64,000 nucleotides of DNA from an uncultured Flavobacteriaceae bacterium (GCA_947503005.1 CANNCA010000001.1:620001-684000), one strand, 5' to 3'; numbered from the stretch's first letter, positions 34,053 through 43,808 are shown. Notes: generated by a model from the letters alone, not told the origin. Program-made: numbers and translations.

Positions 34053-35048
34053 ATGTTCATCATTGAAACTTATACACTGGCGGTAATTTTCTGTGTCGTT
34101 ACTATGCTTGCCTGGGGTTCTTGGGCGAATACTCAAAAGTTGGCAGCGAAAGATTGGCGTTTTGAACTGTATTATTGGGATTATGTCATTGGAATTGTTT
34201 TGTTTTCGTCGCTTTTCGCACTCACTGCAGGAAGCATGGGCGGGGGCGGCAGACCTTTTCTAGAAGACCTTTCGCAAGCGGACAACGCCAATGTTGGGTC
34301 CGCCGTTTTAGGGGGAATACTCTTCAATGCTGCAAATATTCTTTTGGTGGCGGCAATAACCTTGGCGGGAATGTCCGTGGCTTTTCCGGTAGGCATTGGT
34401 TTGGCATTGGTCATCGGGGTCATTGTGAATTATATCGATGCCCCGGTGGGGAATTCTACCTTGATTTTTGGGGGCGTAGCCTTGATTGTTTTGGCAATTT
34501 TATTAAACGCCATTGCCTATCGAAAACTTTCGAAACAACAGCAAAAAGTGCCCACAAAGGGATTGGTCTTGGCAGTCGTCGCCGGACTTCTTATGGGACT
34601 TTTCTACAAATATGTTGCCAACTCGATGTTTCCCGATTTTGCCAATCCGATTGCGGGGAAGTTGAGTCCGTATACGGCGGTTTTCTTATTCGCTTTGGGA
34701 ATCTTGGCCAGTAATTTTGTTTTCAATACCGTTTTGATGCGTAAGCCTTTTGAGGGTGCCCCGGTCGGTTTCAAGGATTACTTTTACGGAAGCTCAAAAA
34801 GTCATTTAATGGGTATTCTCGGGGGTGTGATTTGGTGTATCGGTATGTCATTCAGTATTCTTGCTTCAGATAAAGCTGGCCCGGCAATTTCATACGGATT
34901 GGGTCAAGGAGCGACTGTAGTAGCTGCACTTTGGGGTATCGTTGTTTGGAAAGAATTTAAAGGTGCGCCTAAAGGGGTAGGCGGCATGTTGAATACGATG
35001 TTGCTGCTTTATGTTGTAGGGTTGGGATTGATCATTGCGGCTCGATAG
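34053..35048 (+). CDS. GRP-family sugar transporter (RbsU-like)
   Basis: The product is about 331 residues and ten membrane helices from the ATG giving MFIIETYTLAV; a longer reading into the ribokinase gene has no support. The opening VTMLAWGSWANTQKLA and the glycine-rich later helices match the glucose/ribose porter (GRP) branch of the drug/metabolite transporter superfamily. Coupling to the ribokinase one base upstream suggests D-ribose import. The energy source is probably the proton gradient. Its stop is two bases from the convergent helicase stop, leaving no room for a separate terminator. Confidence 0.88.
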   Translation: MFIIETYTLAVIFCVVTMLAWGSWANTQKLAAKDWRFELYYWDYVIGIVLFSSLFALTAGSMGGGGRPFLEDLSQADNANVGSAVLGGILFNAANILLVAAITLAGMSVAFPVGIGLALVIGVIVNYIDAPVGNSTLIFGGVALIVLAILLNAIAYRKLSKQQQKVPTKGLVLAVVAGLLMGLFYKYVANSMFPDFANPIAGKLSPYTAVFLFALGILASNFVFNTVLMRKPFEGAPVGFKDYFYGSSKSHLMGILGGVIWCIGMSFSILASDKAGPAISYGLGQGATVVAALWGIVVWKEFKGAPKGVGGMLNTMLLLYVVGLGLIIAAR

Positions 35049-35050
35049 TA

Positions 35051-37519
35051 TTATTTCTTCATCAAAATAGCCGCCATCCGTTTTACTCGATTTTCCCACT
35101 TTTCACTTGACAATTTTTCACGGCTCAATCGATCCGTAATCAATGGAAAGGCGAACGGAGTAGCTTTTTCACACTGTTTCCAAACTATTTCTTGGTTGGC
35201 GATACGTTCCATGGACAGGCGCAATCGGCCCTCTTCCAGTTGGTGTTGAAAGGTTTCCGTAAAGGCCTGCTGAAACAATAGATTTTCAGGTTCATAATCG
35301 CGGAAAACTTCAAATAATAATTGTGAATTGCTTTGTAGGTGCTTCATTTTGATACCTTTGTTCGGGTAGCCCGTAAAGACCATGCCGCTGATAATGGCAA
35401 TATCACGGAATTTTCGCCGTGCCATTTCGGTGGCGTTCAGGCTTTTTTGTAAGTCCTCCAATAAATAATCCGTGGTGAATAAATCGTTATCTAAGACTTG
35501 TTGCATATCGATCGGCTTGTCGGAAAGCAATTCGAACCCGTAGTCGTTAAAGGCAAGGGAAAAGGTAATAGGAGAGAGCAGGCTAATACGATACCCTAAC
35601 AAACTTCCCATGGCTTCATGAACAAAACGCCCTTCGAAGGGATAGAAAATATGGTGGTAGCCATCTCTTGTTTTAAAAGTTTCAATTAAAAACTCATCAG
35701 GTTTGGGTACGATGCTTTCCCGTCGTTGCCGTTCGAAAATGTGTGCCAATGACCTGATTTCGGGGGATTGATTCTTTGGTTCTTCATAGGAGGAATAGAG
35801 TTCCTCTCTAAGTAGTTTTGACATTTGTGCCGAGAGCGTAAGTCGACTTCCCATCCAACTGGAAATCTTGTTCGTTCGTTTTGTGGAATTCCGAACATGT
35901 ACCTGCATATCTTTGATACGAATGAATTCCAAGTTGCGGCCGGCAAAAGTGAAGACATCGCCTTTGTTCAACTTCGAAATAAAATATTCTTCGATAGAGC
36001 CTATGTATCCTCCTTTTTGATAGCGAACTGTCAAGTTCACATCGCCGACGATTGTGCCGATTTGAAAACGATGTCGCATCGCTACGCCCCGATCGTTGAC
36101 CTTGAATTTACCATCTTCCTCGACTTCCACTTTTTTATATTCGTCGTATGATTGTAGGCTCTGACTACCCATCACCAAAAAGTTCAAAAGCCATTGCCAT
36201 TGGTCTTTGGTCAGGGTCTGGTAGCAGAATGTTTGTCTGACTTCTTCGTAGAGTTCATTGGGATAAAATCCTTCAGAAATGGCCAAAGTGGTCAAATATT
36301 GCAATAGAACATCATAACTGTTGAGGTATGGAATTCGGTCTTCCACCACATTTTCCTTGACCGCTTTTTGCAGTGCCGAGGCCTCGATAAGTTCTATGGC
36401 ATGTGTGGGCATAAAGTAGATGACACTTTCTTTACCAGGGCGATGACCACTGCGCCCCGCACGCTGTAAAAAACGCGCTACGCCTTTCGGGCCACCAATT
36501 TGTACCACGGTTTCCACAGGTGCAAAATCGACACCCAAATCCAAACTCGAGGTACAGACTACGGCTTTTAGGCTTTCATTGCGAATGGCCTGCTCGACCC
36601 AATTTCTAGTTTCTTTATTGATACTACCATGATGCATGGCAATTTCTCCAGCATATTCGGGGTGTTTTTCCAAAATTTTCTGAAACCAGATTTCACATTG
36701 ACTTCGGGTATTGGTGAAGAGCAAGGTTGTTTTGCTATTGTTGATAATGGGTACGACTTCTTCCAGCAATCGAATTCCGAGATGTCCTCGCCATGGAAAA
36801 GTCTCCATTTCTTTGGGTATGATGCTCCGGACCGTGATTTTCTTTTTGATATTGGCCTTAATCATCACGGAATTTTGGAGCGCCTCTGTCTCCGGACCCA
36901 ATAATACATCTCTCGCTTGTTCCAGATTTCCTATGGTGGCTGAAATTCCCCAAATCCGAAGTTGTTTTGAAACCGTTCTTAAACGTGACAAAGCGAGTTC
37001 CATTTGTACGCCTCTTTTTGTTCCTAAAAGTTCATGCCATTCGTCAACAACGATTGCCGTACAGTCTTTGAACATTTTATCGTACCCTTTGGTCGCCAAA
37101 AGCAATTGTAAACTTTCAGGAGTAGTAATTAACAAATCGGGCATTTGTTTCTTCATAGCTGCCCTAGCTTTTGTAGAAGTGTCCCCCGTACGGATTCCTA
37201 CGGTCATTTGGGTCCCCAAATCAGCTGTGACCCGCTCTGCGGACTGCCTGATTTCTTGGGATAGCGCTCGCAAAGGAGTGATCCAAACTGCCTTTAATCC
37301 CTTCTTATGCTTGGTTTTGTAATGAGGATTTTTTTTGATGTAGTTCAAGACAATAGGAAACCATAGTGCATAGGTTTTTCCGCTACCCGTCGGGGCGTTC
37401 AGGAGGCCGTGTTTGCCCTGTAGAAAAGCTTTCCAAGTGTCTTTTTGGAATTTGAAGGGTTTCCAGTTCTGTTCTTGGAACCACTGTTCTGCAATATGGT
37501 AAAGTTCGTCTCTGGTCAT
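35051..37519 (-). CDS. ligase-associated DNA damage response DEXH helicase (Lhr-like)
   Basis: This 822-residue superfamily 2 helicase has the Walker A motif LNAPTGSGKTYAL near 38-50, DEWH (VVDEWHELL near 165), SATIGN, and motif VI QRAGRSGHRPG near 370. A long C-terminal part follows, as in Lhr-type helicases. It is 8 bases after the ligase and forms a three-gene operon with it and the MBL exonuclease. In this system the four proteins are thought to process DNA damage such as interstrand cross-links; the helicase would open DNA for ligase and nuclease action. Confidence 0.93.
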   Translation of the reverse strand: MTRDELYHIAEQWFQEQNWKPFKFQKDTWKAFLQGKHGLLNAPTGSGKTYALWFPIVLNYIKKNPHYKTKHKKGLKAVWITPLRALSQEIRQSAERVTADLGTQMTVGIRTGDTSTKARAAMKKQMPDLLITTPESLQLLLATKGYDKMFKDCTAIVVDEWHELLGTKRGVQMELALSRLRTVSKQLRIWGISATIGNLEQARDVLLGPETEALQNSVMIKANIKKKITVRSIIPKEMETFPWRGHLGIRLLEEVVPIINNSKTTLLFTNTRSQCEIWFQKILEKHPEYAGEIAMHHGSINKETRNWVEQAIRNESLKAVVCTSSLDLGVDFAPVETVVQIGGPKGVARFLQRAGRSGHRPGKESVIYFMPTHAIELIEASALQKAVKENVVEDRIPYLNSYDVLLQYLTTLAISEGFYPNELYEEVRQTFCYQTLTKDQWQWLLNFLVMGSQSLQSYDEYKKVEVEEDGKFKVNDRGVAMRHRFQIGTIVGDVNLTVRYQKGGYIGSIEEYFISKLNKGDVFTFAGRNLEFIRIKDMQVHVRNSTKRTNKISSWMGSRLTLSAQMSKLLREELYSSYEEPKNQSPEIRSLAHIFERQRRESIVPKPDEFLIETFKTRDGYHHIFYPFEGRFVHEAMGSLLGYRISLLSPITFSLAFNDYGFELLSDKPIDMQQVLDNDLFTTDYLLEDLQKSLNATEMARRKFRDIAIISGMVFTGYPNKGIKMKHLQSNSQLLFEVFRDYEPENLLFQQAFTETFQHQLEEGRLRLSMERIANQEIVWKQCEKATPFAFPLITDRLSREKLSSEKWENRVKRMAAILMKK

Positions 37520-37527
37520 ACCGGAAC

Positions 37528-39162
37528 CTAAGGTATCATTTCTTTGAGGTCGTCCAACGTATTTGCCTCATGAATATTCTTATCTTTCCGCCAACGTAAC
37601 ATTCTTGGGAAACGAGTGGCCACTCCACTTTTATGACGTTTTGAAAGTGCGATTCCTTCAAAGGCAATTTCAAAAACATGATGCGGGGTAACCGAACGAA
37701 CCGGACCGAACCGTTCCAGGGTATTTTTCTTGATCCAATTATCAACTTGTCTAAACTCTGCATCGGTCAATCCGGAATAGGCCTTGGCGAAGGTGACCAA
37801 TTCTTTTTCGCCATCTTCATTTTCGTTCCAAAGTGCAAAAGTGTAATCGGTAAAAAGATTACTTCGTCTACCATGGCCCCGCATTGCGTAGGTTAAAACC
37901 GCATCAATAGTGAGGGGGTCGACCTTCCATTTCCACCAGTCACCTTTTTTTCTTCCTACCAAATAAGGGGAATCGATTCTTTTGAGCATCAAGCCTTCAC
38001 TTTGCACATCACGTGAGCGTTCACGCTCTTCTGCGACTTTTTTCCAAGAGTCGAAGTGCATGGTTTCGGAGAGATGGAGTGGTATTTCCATTGATTTTTC
38101 GACTAGTGCTTCGACAGGCCCAACATGACACACGTTTTTGAATAGACTTTCCAACAAATCTCTGCGCACTATAAAAGGTTTGCTACGGATGTCTTCGCCT
38201 TGCCATTCCAATAGATCATACGCTTTTAAAATTACGGGTACCTTGTTCAATAGAGCCTTTGAGACTGTTTTGCGACCAATGCGGGTCTGAAGGTCGTTGA
38301 AGGTTCCGATTTGACCGTTGGGGTAGGGGAGAATTTCCCCGTCGATGACCGTTCCATTTGGAATTGTTCCGATAAAGGTTCCAAATTCGGGATACTTGTC
38401 CGTGACCAATTCTTCTCCTCTACTCCAAACAAAAACTTCATCATTGCGAAGGATGACCTGCGAACGGATCCCGTCCCATTTATGTTCGGCCGACCATTCT
38501 GTTACGTCTCCCAAATTTTCCACTTTGTCTTCGATAGCATAAGCCAAATAAAACGGGTAGGGTTTAGATAGGTAATCGCTCTCGTTTTCCTCCAAGATTA
38601 ATTCTTCAAAGGTAATTTTATCCGGATCCCAATTGCCCATGAGTTTATAGGCCAAAATATCTTCATCGATTTCCGTCGCTTTTGAAAGTGCTCGCGTCAT
38701 TAATTTTTGACTGACCCCGATGCGGAATCCACCCGTAATGAGTTTGGTAAAAACGAAACGTTCGTAGTAGTCCAGTATTTTCCAATTCTCAAAAAGATAT
38801 TTCCGTTTTTCTTCATCGGATTTCTTTTTAAGCGCAATCATTTCTTCTAAAAAATGGGTTAATGACTTTTCCGTGGATGACTTGGAGGAAGGAACCACCA
38901 AGGAGATTGTCTCGGCCAAATCGCCCACTATATGATAACTCTCTTCAAAAAGCCAAAGCGGAATGTTTGCCAATTCGGATGCCCATTCACGTAACAAAGT
39001 CGTGTTAACAGGTCTTGGTGGCCTTCGATGCGATAAGATGGCGATCGTCCAGACCTTATCTTTATCACTTGCCACTAGAAAGTAATCGGCCAAGGCTTGT
39101 ACTTTGACATTGGTCTTATTCGTACTGTCTAAGCTTTTTATGAGTTGGGCGAAGTTCTTCAT
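37528..39162 (-). CDS. ATP-dependent DNA ligase (damage-response type)
   Basis: The 544-residue ligase has an N-terminal helical DNA-binding domain and the nucleotidyltransferase motif I EHKWDGIR near 229, whose lysine carries AMP. Later motifs include EILPYPNG-type IIIa, SEGLMLKR (IV) and KKGDWWKWK (V). It joins nicks using ATP, in contrast to the NAD-dependent LigA housekeeping enzyme. It starts 25 bases after the exonuclease and is followed 8 bases later by the helicase, so the three are one operon. It is longer than the viral-type minimal ligases and of the usual length for the ligase-associated damage-response type. Confidence 0.95.
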   Translation of the reverse strand: MKNFAQLIKSLDSTNKTNVKVQALADYFLVASDKDKVWTIAILSHRRPPRPVNTTLLREWASELANIPLWLFEESYHIVGDLAETISLVVPSSKSSTEKSLTHFLEEMIALKKKSDEEKRKYLFENWKILDYYERFVFTKLITGGFRIGVSQKLMTRALSKATEIDEDILAYKLMGNWDPDKITFEELILEENESDYLSKPYPFYLAYAIEDKVENLGDVTEWSAEHKWDGIRSQVILRNDEVFVWSRGEELVTDKYPEFGTFIGTIPNGTVIDGEILPYPNGQIGTFNDLQTRIGRKTVSKALLNKVPVILKAYDLLEWQGEDIRSKPFIVRRDLLESLFKNVCHVGPVEALVEKSMEIPLHLSETMHFDSWKKVAEERERSRDVQSEGLMLKRIDSPYLVGRKKGDWWKWKVDPLTIDAVLTYAMRGHGRRSNLFTDYTFALWNENEDGEKELVTFAKAYSGLTDAEFRQVDNWIKKNTLERFGPVRSVTPHHVFEIAFEGIALSKRHKSGVATRFPRMLRWRKDKNIHEANTLDDLKEMIP

Positions 39163-39187
39163 GTATTGGTAAGCGCAAGTTTTCTAT

Positions 39188-40216
39188 TCAAGTTATTTCT
39201 ACAGGTTCTTCTTTACTCGCGTTCAATTCTCCTAATTCTCCCTCATACTGAGTTTCCTCGGTTCGGGCATCATAACCTTGCTCTCTAAGATAGCGAGAGA
39301 AAATCTCGGTATAACCGTGGGTGCAAATGACTTTTTCCGCTCCGGTTGCTTTAATGCTTTTCAATAAACCTTGCCAATCACAATGGTCGCTTAGCACGAA
39401 ACCTTTATCGATGGCACGCCTTCTTCTCGCACCACGAAAGGCCATCCAACCGCTTGCGGAAGCAGTTACATACGGAACCATTTTGCGGATCCAAGTACTA
39501 CCATGGGCGCTTGGAGGTGCAAGGACGATATTTCCTAAAAGTTCTTCTTTTTTGGTTTCCGTCGTAATTAAATTTGTTTCTGGAAAATCAATTAAGGGCC
39601 GTAAGACTTTCGTCATGTTTTCAATGGCTCCGTGCGTGTATATTTTTCCGATATCGGTGTTCAGATATTTCAAAAGCCGTTGTGCTTTCCCCAAAGAATA
39701 ACCGAAGAGAATGGATGTCTTGCCATCGGCCTTGTTTTCGGCCCACCATTGGTTGATATTTTCAAAAACCTCATTTTGCGGCGTCCACTTAAAAGCGGGC
39801 AAACCGAAAGTACATTCGGTTATAAAAGTATGGCATTTAATAGGTTCGTACGGAGTGGAGATGCCATCATTTTCATCCTTATAGTCGCCCGTAAAAACCC
39901 AAATTTCATCTTTATGTTCGACACGAATTTGTGAAGAACCTATGATATGTCCAGCAGGGTGCAAACTGAATTTGACATTGTTGATGGTAAACGTTTCGCC
40001 CCATTCCCTCCCCAAAACATTAATTTCTCCCAAACGGTGTGAAATGATGGGAACGTTATTGTGATGTGTAATATACTGTTTGTGCCCCCATCTACTGTGG
40101 TCTGCATGGCCGTGTGAAATTACAGCCTTGTCAACTGGTTTCCATGGGTCGAGATAAACATCTGCTTCAGAGCAGTAAATTCCTTTATCAGTAAACTCTA
40201 GAAGCGGTTTTTTCAT
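39188..40216 (-). CDS. ligase-associated DNA damage response exonuclease (MBL/beta-CASP)
   Basis: The 342-residue metallo-beta-lactamase-fold nuclease has the metal site VISHGHADHS near 34-42 (HxHxDH), further ligand His at HPAGH near 90 and FTGDY near 110, and a beta-CASP-like insertion. This is the SNM1/CPSF-related group. It is the first gene of the exonuclease-ligase-helicase operon. It probably trims DNA ends before the ligase acts. The assignment follows from strong motif and operon agreement; the exact polarity of digestion is not visible from sequence. Confidence 0.92.
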   Translation of the reverse strand: MKKPLLEFTDKGIYCSEADVYLDPWKPVDKAVISHGHADHSRWGHKQYITHHNNVPIISHRLGEINVLGREWGETFTINNVKFSLHPAGHIIGSSQIRVEHKDEIWVFTGDYKDENDGISTPYEPIKCHTFITECTFGLPAFKWTPQNEVFENINQWWAENKADGKTSILFGYSLGKAQRLLKYLNTDIGKIYTHGAIENMTKVLRPLIDFPETNLITTETKKEELLGNIVLAPPSAHGSTWIRKMVPYVTASASGWMAFRGARRRRAIDKGFVLSDHCDWQGLLKSIKATGAEKVICTHGYTEIFSRYLREQGYDARTEETQYEGELGELNASKEEPVEIT

Positions 40217-40286
40217 AGCAAGTGAAAGTTACGAATTCCTAGTAAAAATAAATTGTCAAGAGGGAAATATTGACCTCCAAAAAAAT

Positions 40287-40294
40287 TATATTTG
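40287..40294 (+). promoter_or_regulatory. putative -7 element of the plus-strand TerB-like gene
   Basis: TATATTTG here matches TANNTTTG, 18 bases before the ATG at 40313. A TTG at 40270-40272 is 14 bases upstream, closer than usual. The region also serves the divergent exonuclease gene. Confidence 0.45.
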
Positions 40295-40312
40295 CCTCAT
40301 AAATATATACGT

Positions 40313-40744
40313 ATGTCCATTTTAGATATGTTTGATAGTGGTTTCAAGAAAAGAAACCAAGACCACTTTGCGGCAATCGTCAGAATTGCGATGAGTGACG
40401 GAGTAATTACTGATGATGAGCGGACTTTTTTACACCGGTTGGCCGCTAGGTTAGATATCACCGAAGCAGAGTATAAGGCGATTTTAAAGGATTATAAATC
40501 ACATCCTATCAATCCTCCAACAAGTTATGATTTGCGTTTAGAGCGTTTATACGATTTAGCAAGGATGGTATATGCGGATCATGTTTTGGGAGAAAAGCAA
40601 ACGGCCATACTTGAACGTCTGGGTATAGGTCTCGGGTTTTCTACCGGAAATATACATTACGTAGTAGATAAGGCCTTGAAACTGGTGAATGCCGGTGTTG
40701 ATAGGGATAATTTTATAGATGAGATAAAAAATATGAATCGCTAG
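40313..40744 (+). CDS. TerB family protein
   Basis: This all-helical protein of about 143 residues starts at MSILDMFDSG; an in-frame TTG seven codons upstream overlaps the promoter element. MSDGVITDDERTFLHRLA near 30-47 is the acidic TerB motif, repeated in degenerate form as VYADHVLGEKQTAILERLG near 90-108. TerB-fold proteins bind divalent metal and are linked to membrane stress responses. No tellurite genes are nearby. A strong terminator follows directly, so this is probably a single-gene transcript, divergent from the repair exonuclease. Confidence 0.85.
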   Translation: MSILDMFDSGFKKRNQDHFAAIVRIAMSDGVITDDERTFLHRLAARLDITEAEYKAILKDYKSHPINPPTSYDLRLERLYDLARMVYADHVLGEKQTAILERLGIGLGFSTGNIHYVVDKALKLVNAGVDRDNFIDEIKNMNR

Positions 40745-40767
40745 TATTCATATTCACCGAAAATTCT

Positions 40768-40792
40768 AAGGAGGCGATTGCCTCCTTTTTTA
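40768..40792 (+). terminator. rho-independent terminator after the TerB-like gene
   Basis: AAGGAGGC and GCCTCCTT form an eight-base stem around a GATT loop, followed by a T-run. It lies between the TerB-like stop and the convergent fbp stop, overlapping the fbp stop codon, and could help terminate both genes. Confidence 0.82.
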
Positions 40793-41800
40793 ATGATATT
40801 TATCCAAAAACTCTTGAAGTTTTTCTACCATTTTTCGACTCCCACAGAAAAAAGGCACTCTTTGATGTAGTTCGGTGGGTTCTATATCCATAATGCGACT
40901 TTTGCCACCTATTGCCAAGCCATTTGCCTGTTCTGCTATGAAGGCCATTGGGTTGCACTCATATAACAATCTTAGTTTTCCGCTTGCGGTAATGCTGCTT
41001 TTTGGGTACATATAGATACCTCCTTTAATCATGTTCCTATGAAAATCGGAAACTAAAGACCCTATGTATCTCGATGTGTAAGGGCGGTCACCTTCTTCTT
41101 GTTGGCAGTATTTGATATAGTCTTTTACCCCTTGGTGAAAATGAATGTAGTTTCCCTCATTGACCGAATATATTTTCCCGGTATCGGGGAATTTCATATC
41201 AGGATGCGATAGATAAAAAGTACCGATAGCCGGATTTAGAGTGAAGCCGTTGACCCCGTCACCTGTAGTATAAACCAACATGGTAGATGTTCCGTAGACA
41301 ATATATCCGGCAGCAACTTGTTGATGACCTGGTTGTAGAAAATCTTCTAGTGAGACCGGGGTGCCCACCGGTGTTACACGTCTGTATATTGAAAAAATAG
41401 TGCCCACCGAGACGTTGACGTCTATATTCGATGACCCATCCAAAGGGTCAATTAGCACCACATATTTGTTCTGATGCTGCTCATCATTACTATTGATACT
41501 GATGAAGTCATCTTCTTCTTCGGATGCAATTCCACAAACAATCTCACGGTTTTTTAAGGTCTGAATGAACTTGTCATTCGCCAGAACATCCAGTTTTTGT
41601 TGGTCTTCGCCCTGAATATTCGTATCACCTGCGGCACCTAAGACATCAACAAGTCCAGCTTTGTTCACCTCGTGGTTCACGACTTTCGCCGCTAGGCGTA
41701 TGGCATTGATTAATTTGGAAAGCTCTCCTGACGAATATTGAAATGACGACTGGTTTTCTATAATGAATTCTCCTAGGGTCTTGTTCTTTTTATGTAGCAT
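40790..41800 (-). CDS. fbp: fructose-1,6-bisphosphatase class I
   Basis: The 336-residue enzyme has the metal-binding signature [14 protein letters not shown] near 113-126 preceded by the acidic EEEDD, and the substrate region [14 protein letters not shown] near 277-290. These are FBPase-1 hallmarks. It hydrolyses fructose-1,6-bisphosphate in gluconeogenesis. Length and motifs are normal. It diverges from the acetyltransferase/aspartate kinase pair and converges on the TerB-like gene. Confidence 0.96.
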   Translation of the reverse strand: MLHKKNKTLGEFIIENQSSFQYSSGELSKLINAIRLAAKVVNHEVNKAGLVDVLGAAGDTNIQGEDQQKLDVLANDKFIQTLKNREIVCGIASEEEDDFISINSNDEQHQNKYVVLIDPLDGSSNIDVNVSVGTIFSIYRRVTPVGTPVSLEDFLQPGHQQVAAGYIVYGTSTMLVYTTGDGVNGFTLNPAIGTFYLSHPDMKFPDTGKIYSVNEGNYIHFHQGVKDYIKYCQQEEGDRPYTSRYIGSLVSDFHRNMIKGGIYMYPKSSITASGKLRLLYECNPMAFIAEQANGLAIGGKSRIMDIEPTELHQRVPFFCGSRKMVEKLQEFLDKYH

Positions 41801-41884
41801 TGCAGCGTTTGTTTATTTTGATGCAAAGATCATCTATTTTGTTAAACTAGAACGCTTTAGTCCTTAATTCATTGTTGAAATATT

Positions 41885-41892
41885 TAACTTTG
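41885..41892 (+). promoter_or_regulatory. putative -7 element of the acetyltransferase-aspartate kinase pair
   Basis: TAACTTTG matches TANNTTTG exactly and lies 19 bases before the ATG at 41912. No TTG stands at the standard -33 distance. Confidence 0.45.
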
Positions 41893-41911
41893 TGTTTTAT
41901 TTGTAACAATT

Positions 41912-42394
41912 ATGAGTTATACCATTCGTGATGCACAAACTGAAGATATGTCTCAGGTGCTAAAGTTGATAAAAGAACTGGCTTCTTTTGAAAAGGAGGA
42001 AAATGCGGTTGAGGTTTCGGTACAAGATCTAATCAACGATGGATTTGGAACCCAAAAATTGTTTCATTGTTTTGTGGCCGAATCGGATAATGCAATTGTA
42101 GGAATGGCATTGGTTTACCCAAGATACTCCACTTGGAAAGGACCTATAATCCATTTAGAGGATTTAATCGTAACTGAAGATATGAGGGGTAGTGGACTAG
42201 GAACGGCCTTGTTGAACGAGGTAGTAAAATATGGAAATAGTTTAGGCGTCAGACGGATTAATTGGGAAGTTATAGATTGGAATGAACCGGCAATTGAGTT
42301 TTATGAAAGTAAAGGTGCCAAGGTAATGCGCGATTGGGATGTAGTTCAGCTCGACGAAGAAGGAATAAAAAATTATCTAGAAAATATGGAGTAA
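41912..42394 (+). CDS. GNAT family N-acetyltransferase
   Basis: The 160-residue GNAT-fold protein begins YTIRDAQTEDMSQVLKLIKEL and carries the acetyl-CoA-binding motif A as MRGSGLGTALLNEV near 91-104 (R-x-x-G-x-G/A). The segment HLEDLIVTEDMRG and the C-terminal RINWEVIDWNEPAIEFYESKGA are typical of diamine (SSAT-like) acetyltransferases. It could therefore acetylate a polyamine or an amino-acid-derived amine. The aspartate kinase gene follows after 31 bases in the same direction. The substrate is unknown. Confidence 0.9.
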   Translation: MSYTIRDAQTEDMSQVLKLIKELASFEKEENAVEVSVQDLINDGFGTQKLFHCFVAESDNAIVGMALVYPRYSTWKGPIIHLEDLIVTEDMRGSGLGTALLNEVVKYGNSLGVRRINWEVIDWNEPAIEFYESKGAKVMRDWDVVQLDEEGIKNYLENME

Positions 42395-42397
42395 TGA

Positions 42398-42418
42398 CAT
42401 TTCCATTCTGAGGAAATG
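42398..42418 (+). other. intercistronic hairpin before aspartate kinase
   Basis: CATTTCC (42398-42404) can pair with GGAAATG (42412-42418), leaving a seven-base loop, eight bases before the aspartate kinase ATG. No T-run follows. It might tune translation of the second gene, but a chance pairing of this length is possible. Confidence 0.3.
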
Positions 42419-42425
42419 AAAATAA

Positions 42426-43688
42426 ATGAGTAAATCTATGCGCATATTTAAGTTTGGTGGGGCATCAGTAAAAGATGCCGAAGGTGTTGAAAATGTGGTC
42501 AAGGTACTACAAGAAGTGGGTCACGAAAACACTTTGGTAGTAGTTTCTGCTATGGGAAAGTGCACAAATGCCATGGAGGCGATTGTCAACGCTTATTTTG
42601 ATGATAAGAATAATTTGACCTCGGCCTTGCAAGAAGTAATAGATTATCATACAGGAATATTAAATCAACTTTTCAAGAATAAGAACCATCCTGTTTATAA
42701 TAATGTAAAAGTGCTTTTTGATGAAGTACAAGGGTTTTTGGTATGGAACAAATCACCTAATTACAATTTTGTATATGATCAGGTAGTTGGTTATGGAGAG
42801 TTGGCTTCAACAACCATTATAAGCGCTTACTTGAATGAAATCGGTATGCAAAACAATTGGCTCGATGTTCGTAATCTTGTTAAGACCGATAATAGTTATA
42901 GAGATCCCTCTGTTAATTGGGAAAAGACGCAAAAAAACGTTACGGCTTTCGTCGATAAAAAAATACTGAACGTGACCCAGGGCTTTTTAGGTAGCGACGA
43001 CAATAATTTTACCACTACATTGGGCAGGGAAGGGTCTGATTATACGGCTGCAATATTGGCGTATTGCTTAAACGCAAATTCAGTCACCATTTGGAAAGAT
43101 GTGCCCGGTGTGTTAAATGCGGATCCGAGGCATTTCAAAGAGACTCAATTGTTGAATAAAATATCATATCGTGAAGCCATCGAATTGGCATTTTATGGAG
43201 CTTCGGTCATACACCCAAAAACACTGCAGCCGCTTCAGGGAAAAGAAATCCCGTTACACGTAAAATCATTTCTTCATCCGAAAAATCCGGGAACCACCGT
43301 GGGTAAGGGTATCGGTATCGAGCCTGAAGTACCTTGTTATATCGTAAAAAAGGACCAGGTTTTGATGAAGCTATCTTCTCTTGATTTTTCGTTTATTGTT
43401 GAAGACAGTATCAGCGAACTTTTCAAAATGTTTCATGACCATAAGATGAAGGTAGATTTGATCCAGAATTCTGCCATTAGTTTCTCCGTTTGTGTTGACA
43501 ACAAATTCGGAAGACTGAACGAACTTTTGAACACATTGAAAAGTAGGTTCAAGGTGGTTCACCACGAAGATGTATCATTGTATACCATCCGTCATTTTGA
43601 TGATAAAGCCCTTGATACAATTTTAAATGGCTATGAAGTACTATTAGAACAAAGAGGTAAGGAAACACTTCAAGTAGTTGTAAAATAA
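42426..43688 (+). CDS. aspartate kinase, monofunctional
   Basis: The 420-residue enzyme opens with the kinase motif FKFGGASVKDAEGVENV (a second ATG four codons in is an alternative start). It has the conserved TTLGREGSDYTAAILA near 197-212 and a C-terminal ACT region from about 300. It phosphorylates aspartate, the first step towards lysine, threonine, methionine and diaminopimelate. The kinase-only form, without a fused homoserine dehydrogenase, is usual for a lysine/DAP-directed copy. It follows a GNAT gene by 31 bases, and a weak hairpin lies after the stop. Feedback specificity cannot be read from the sequence. Confidence 0.93.
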   Translation: MSKSMRIFKFGGASVKDAEGVENVVKVLQEVGHENTLVVVSAMGKCTNAMEAIVNAYFDDKNNLTSALQEVIDYHTGILNQLFKNKNHPVYNNVKVLFDEVQGFLVWNKSPNYNFVYDQVVGYGELASTTIISAYLNEIGMQNNWLDVRNLVKTDNSYRDPSVNWEKTQKNVTAFVDKKILNVTQGFLGSDDNNFTTTLGREGSDYTAAILAYCLNANSVTIWKDVPGVLNADPRHFKETQLLNKISYREAIELAFYGASVIHPKTLQPLQGKEIPLHVKSFLHPKNPGTTVGKGIGIEPEVPCYIVKKDQVLMKLSSLDFSFIVEDSISELFKMFHDHKMKVDLIQNSAISFSVCVDNKFGRLNELLNTLKSRFKVVHHEDVSLYTIRHFDDKALDTILNGYEVLLEQRGKETLQVVVK

Positions 43689-43699
43689 TCTTCTAATTA

Positions 43700-43722
43700 A
43701 AAGTGCTGGGGTGCAACACTTT
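43700..43722 (+). terminator. possible terminator after aspartate kinase
   Basis: AAAGTG (43700-43705) pairs with CACTTT (43717-43722), with an inner TG/CA pair. A T-run is lacking, so the call is weak. The remaining space up to 43808 shows no clear promoter for the next gene. Confidence 0.38.
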
Positions 43723-43808
43723 ATACTTTAGGTTGCCTTTATGATGTTAAAATGCCTTCCTCAACATGGTATTTTCCTATATTTACTGCTACCTAAAAAC
43801 GCGAATGA

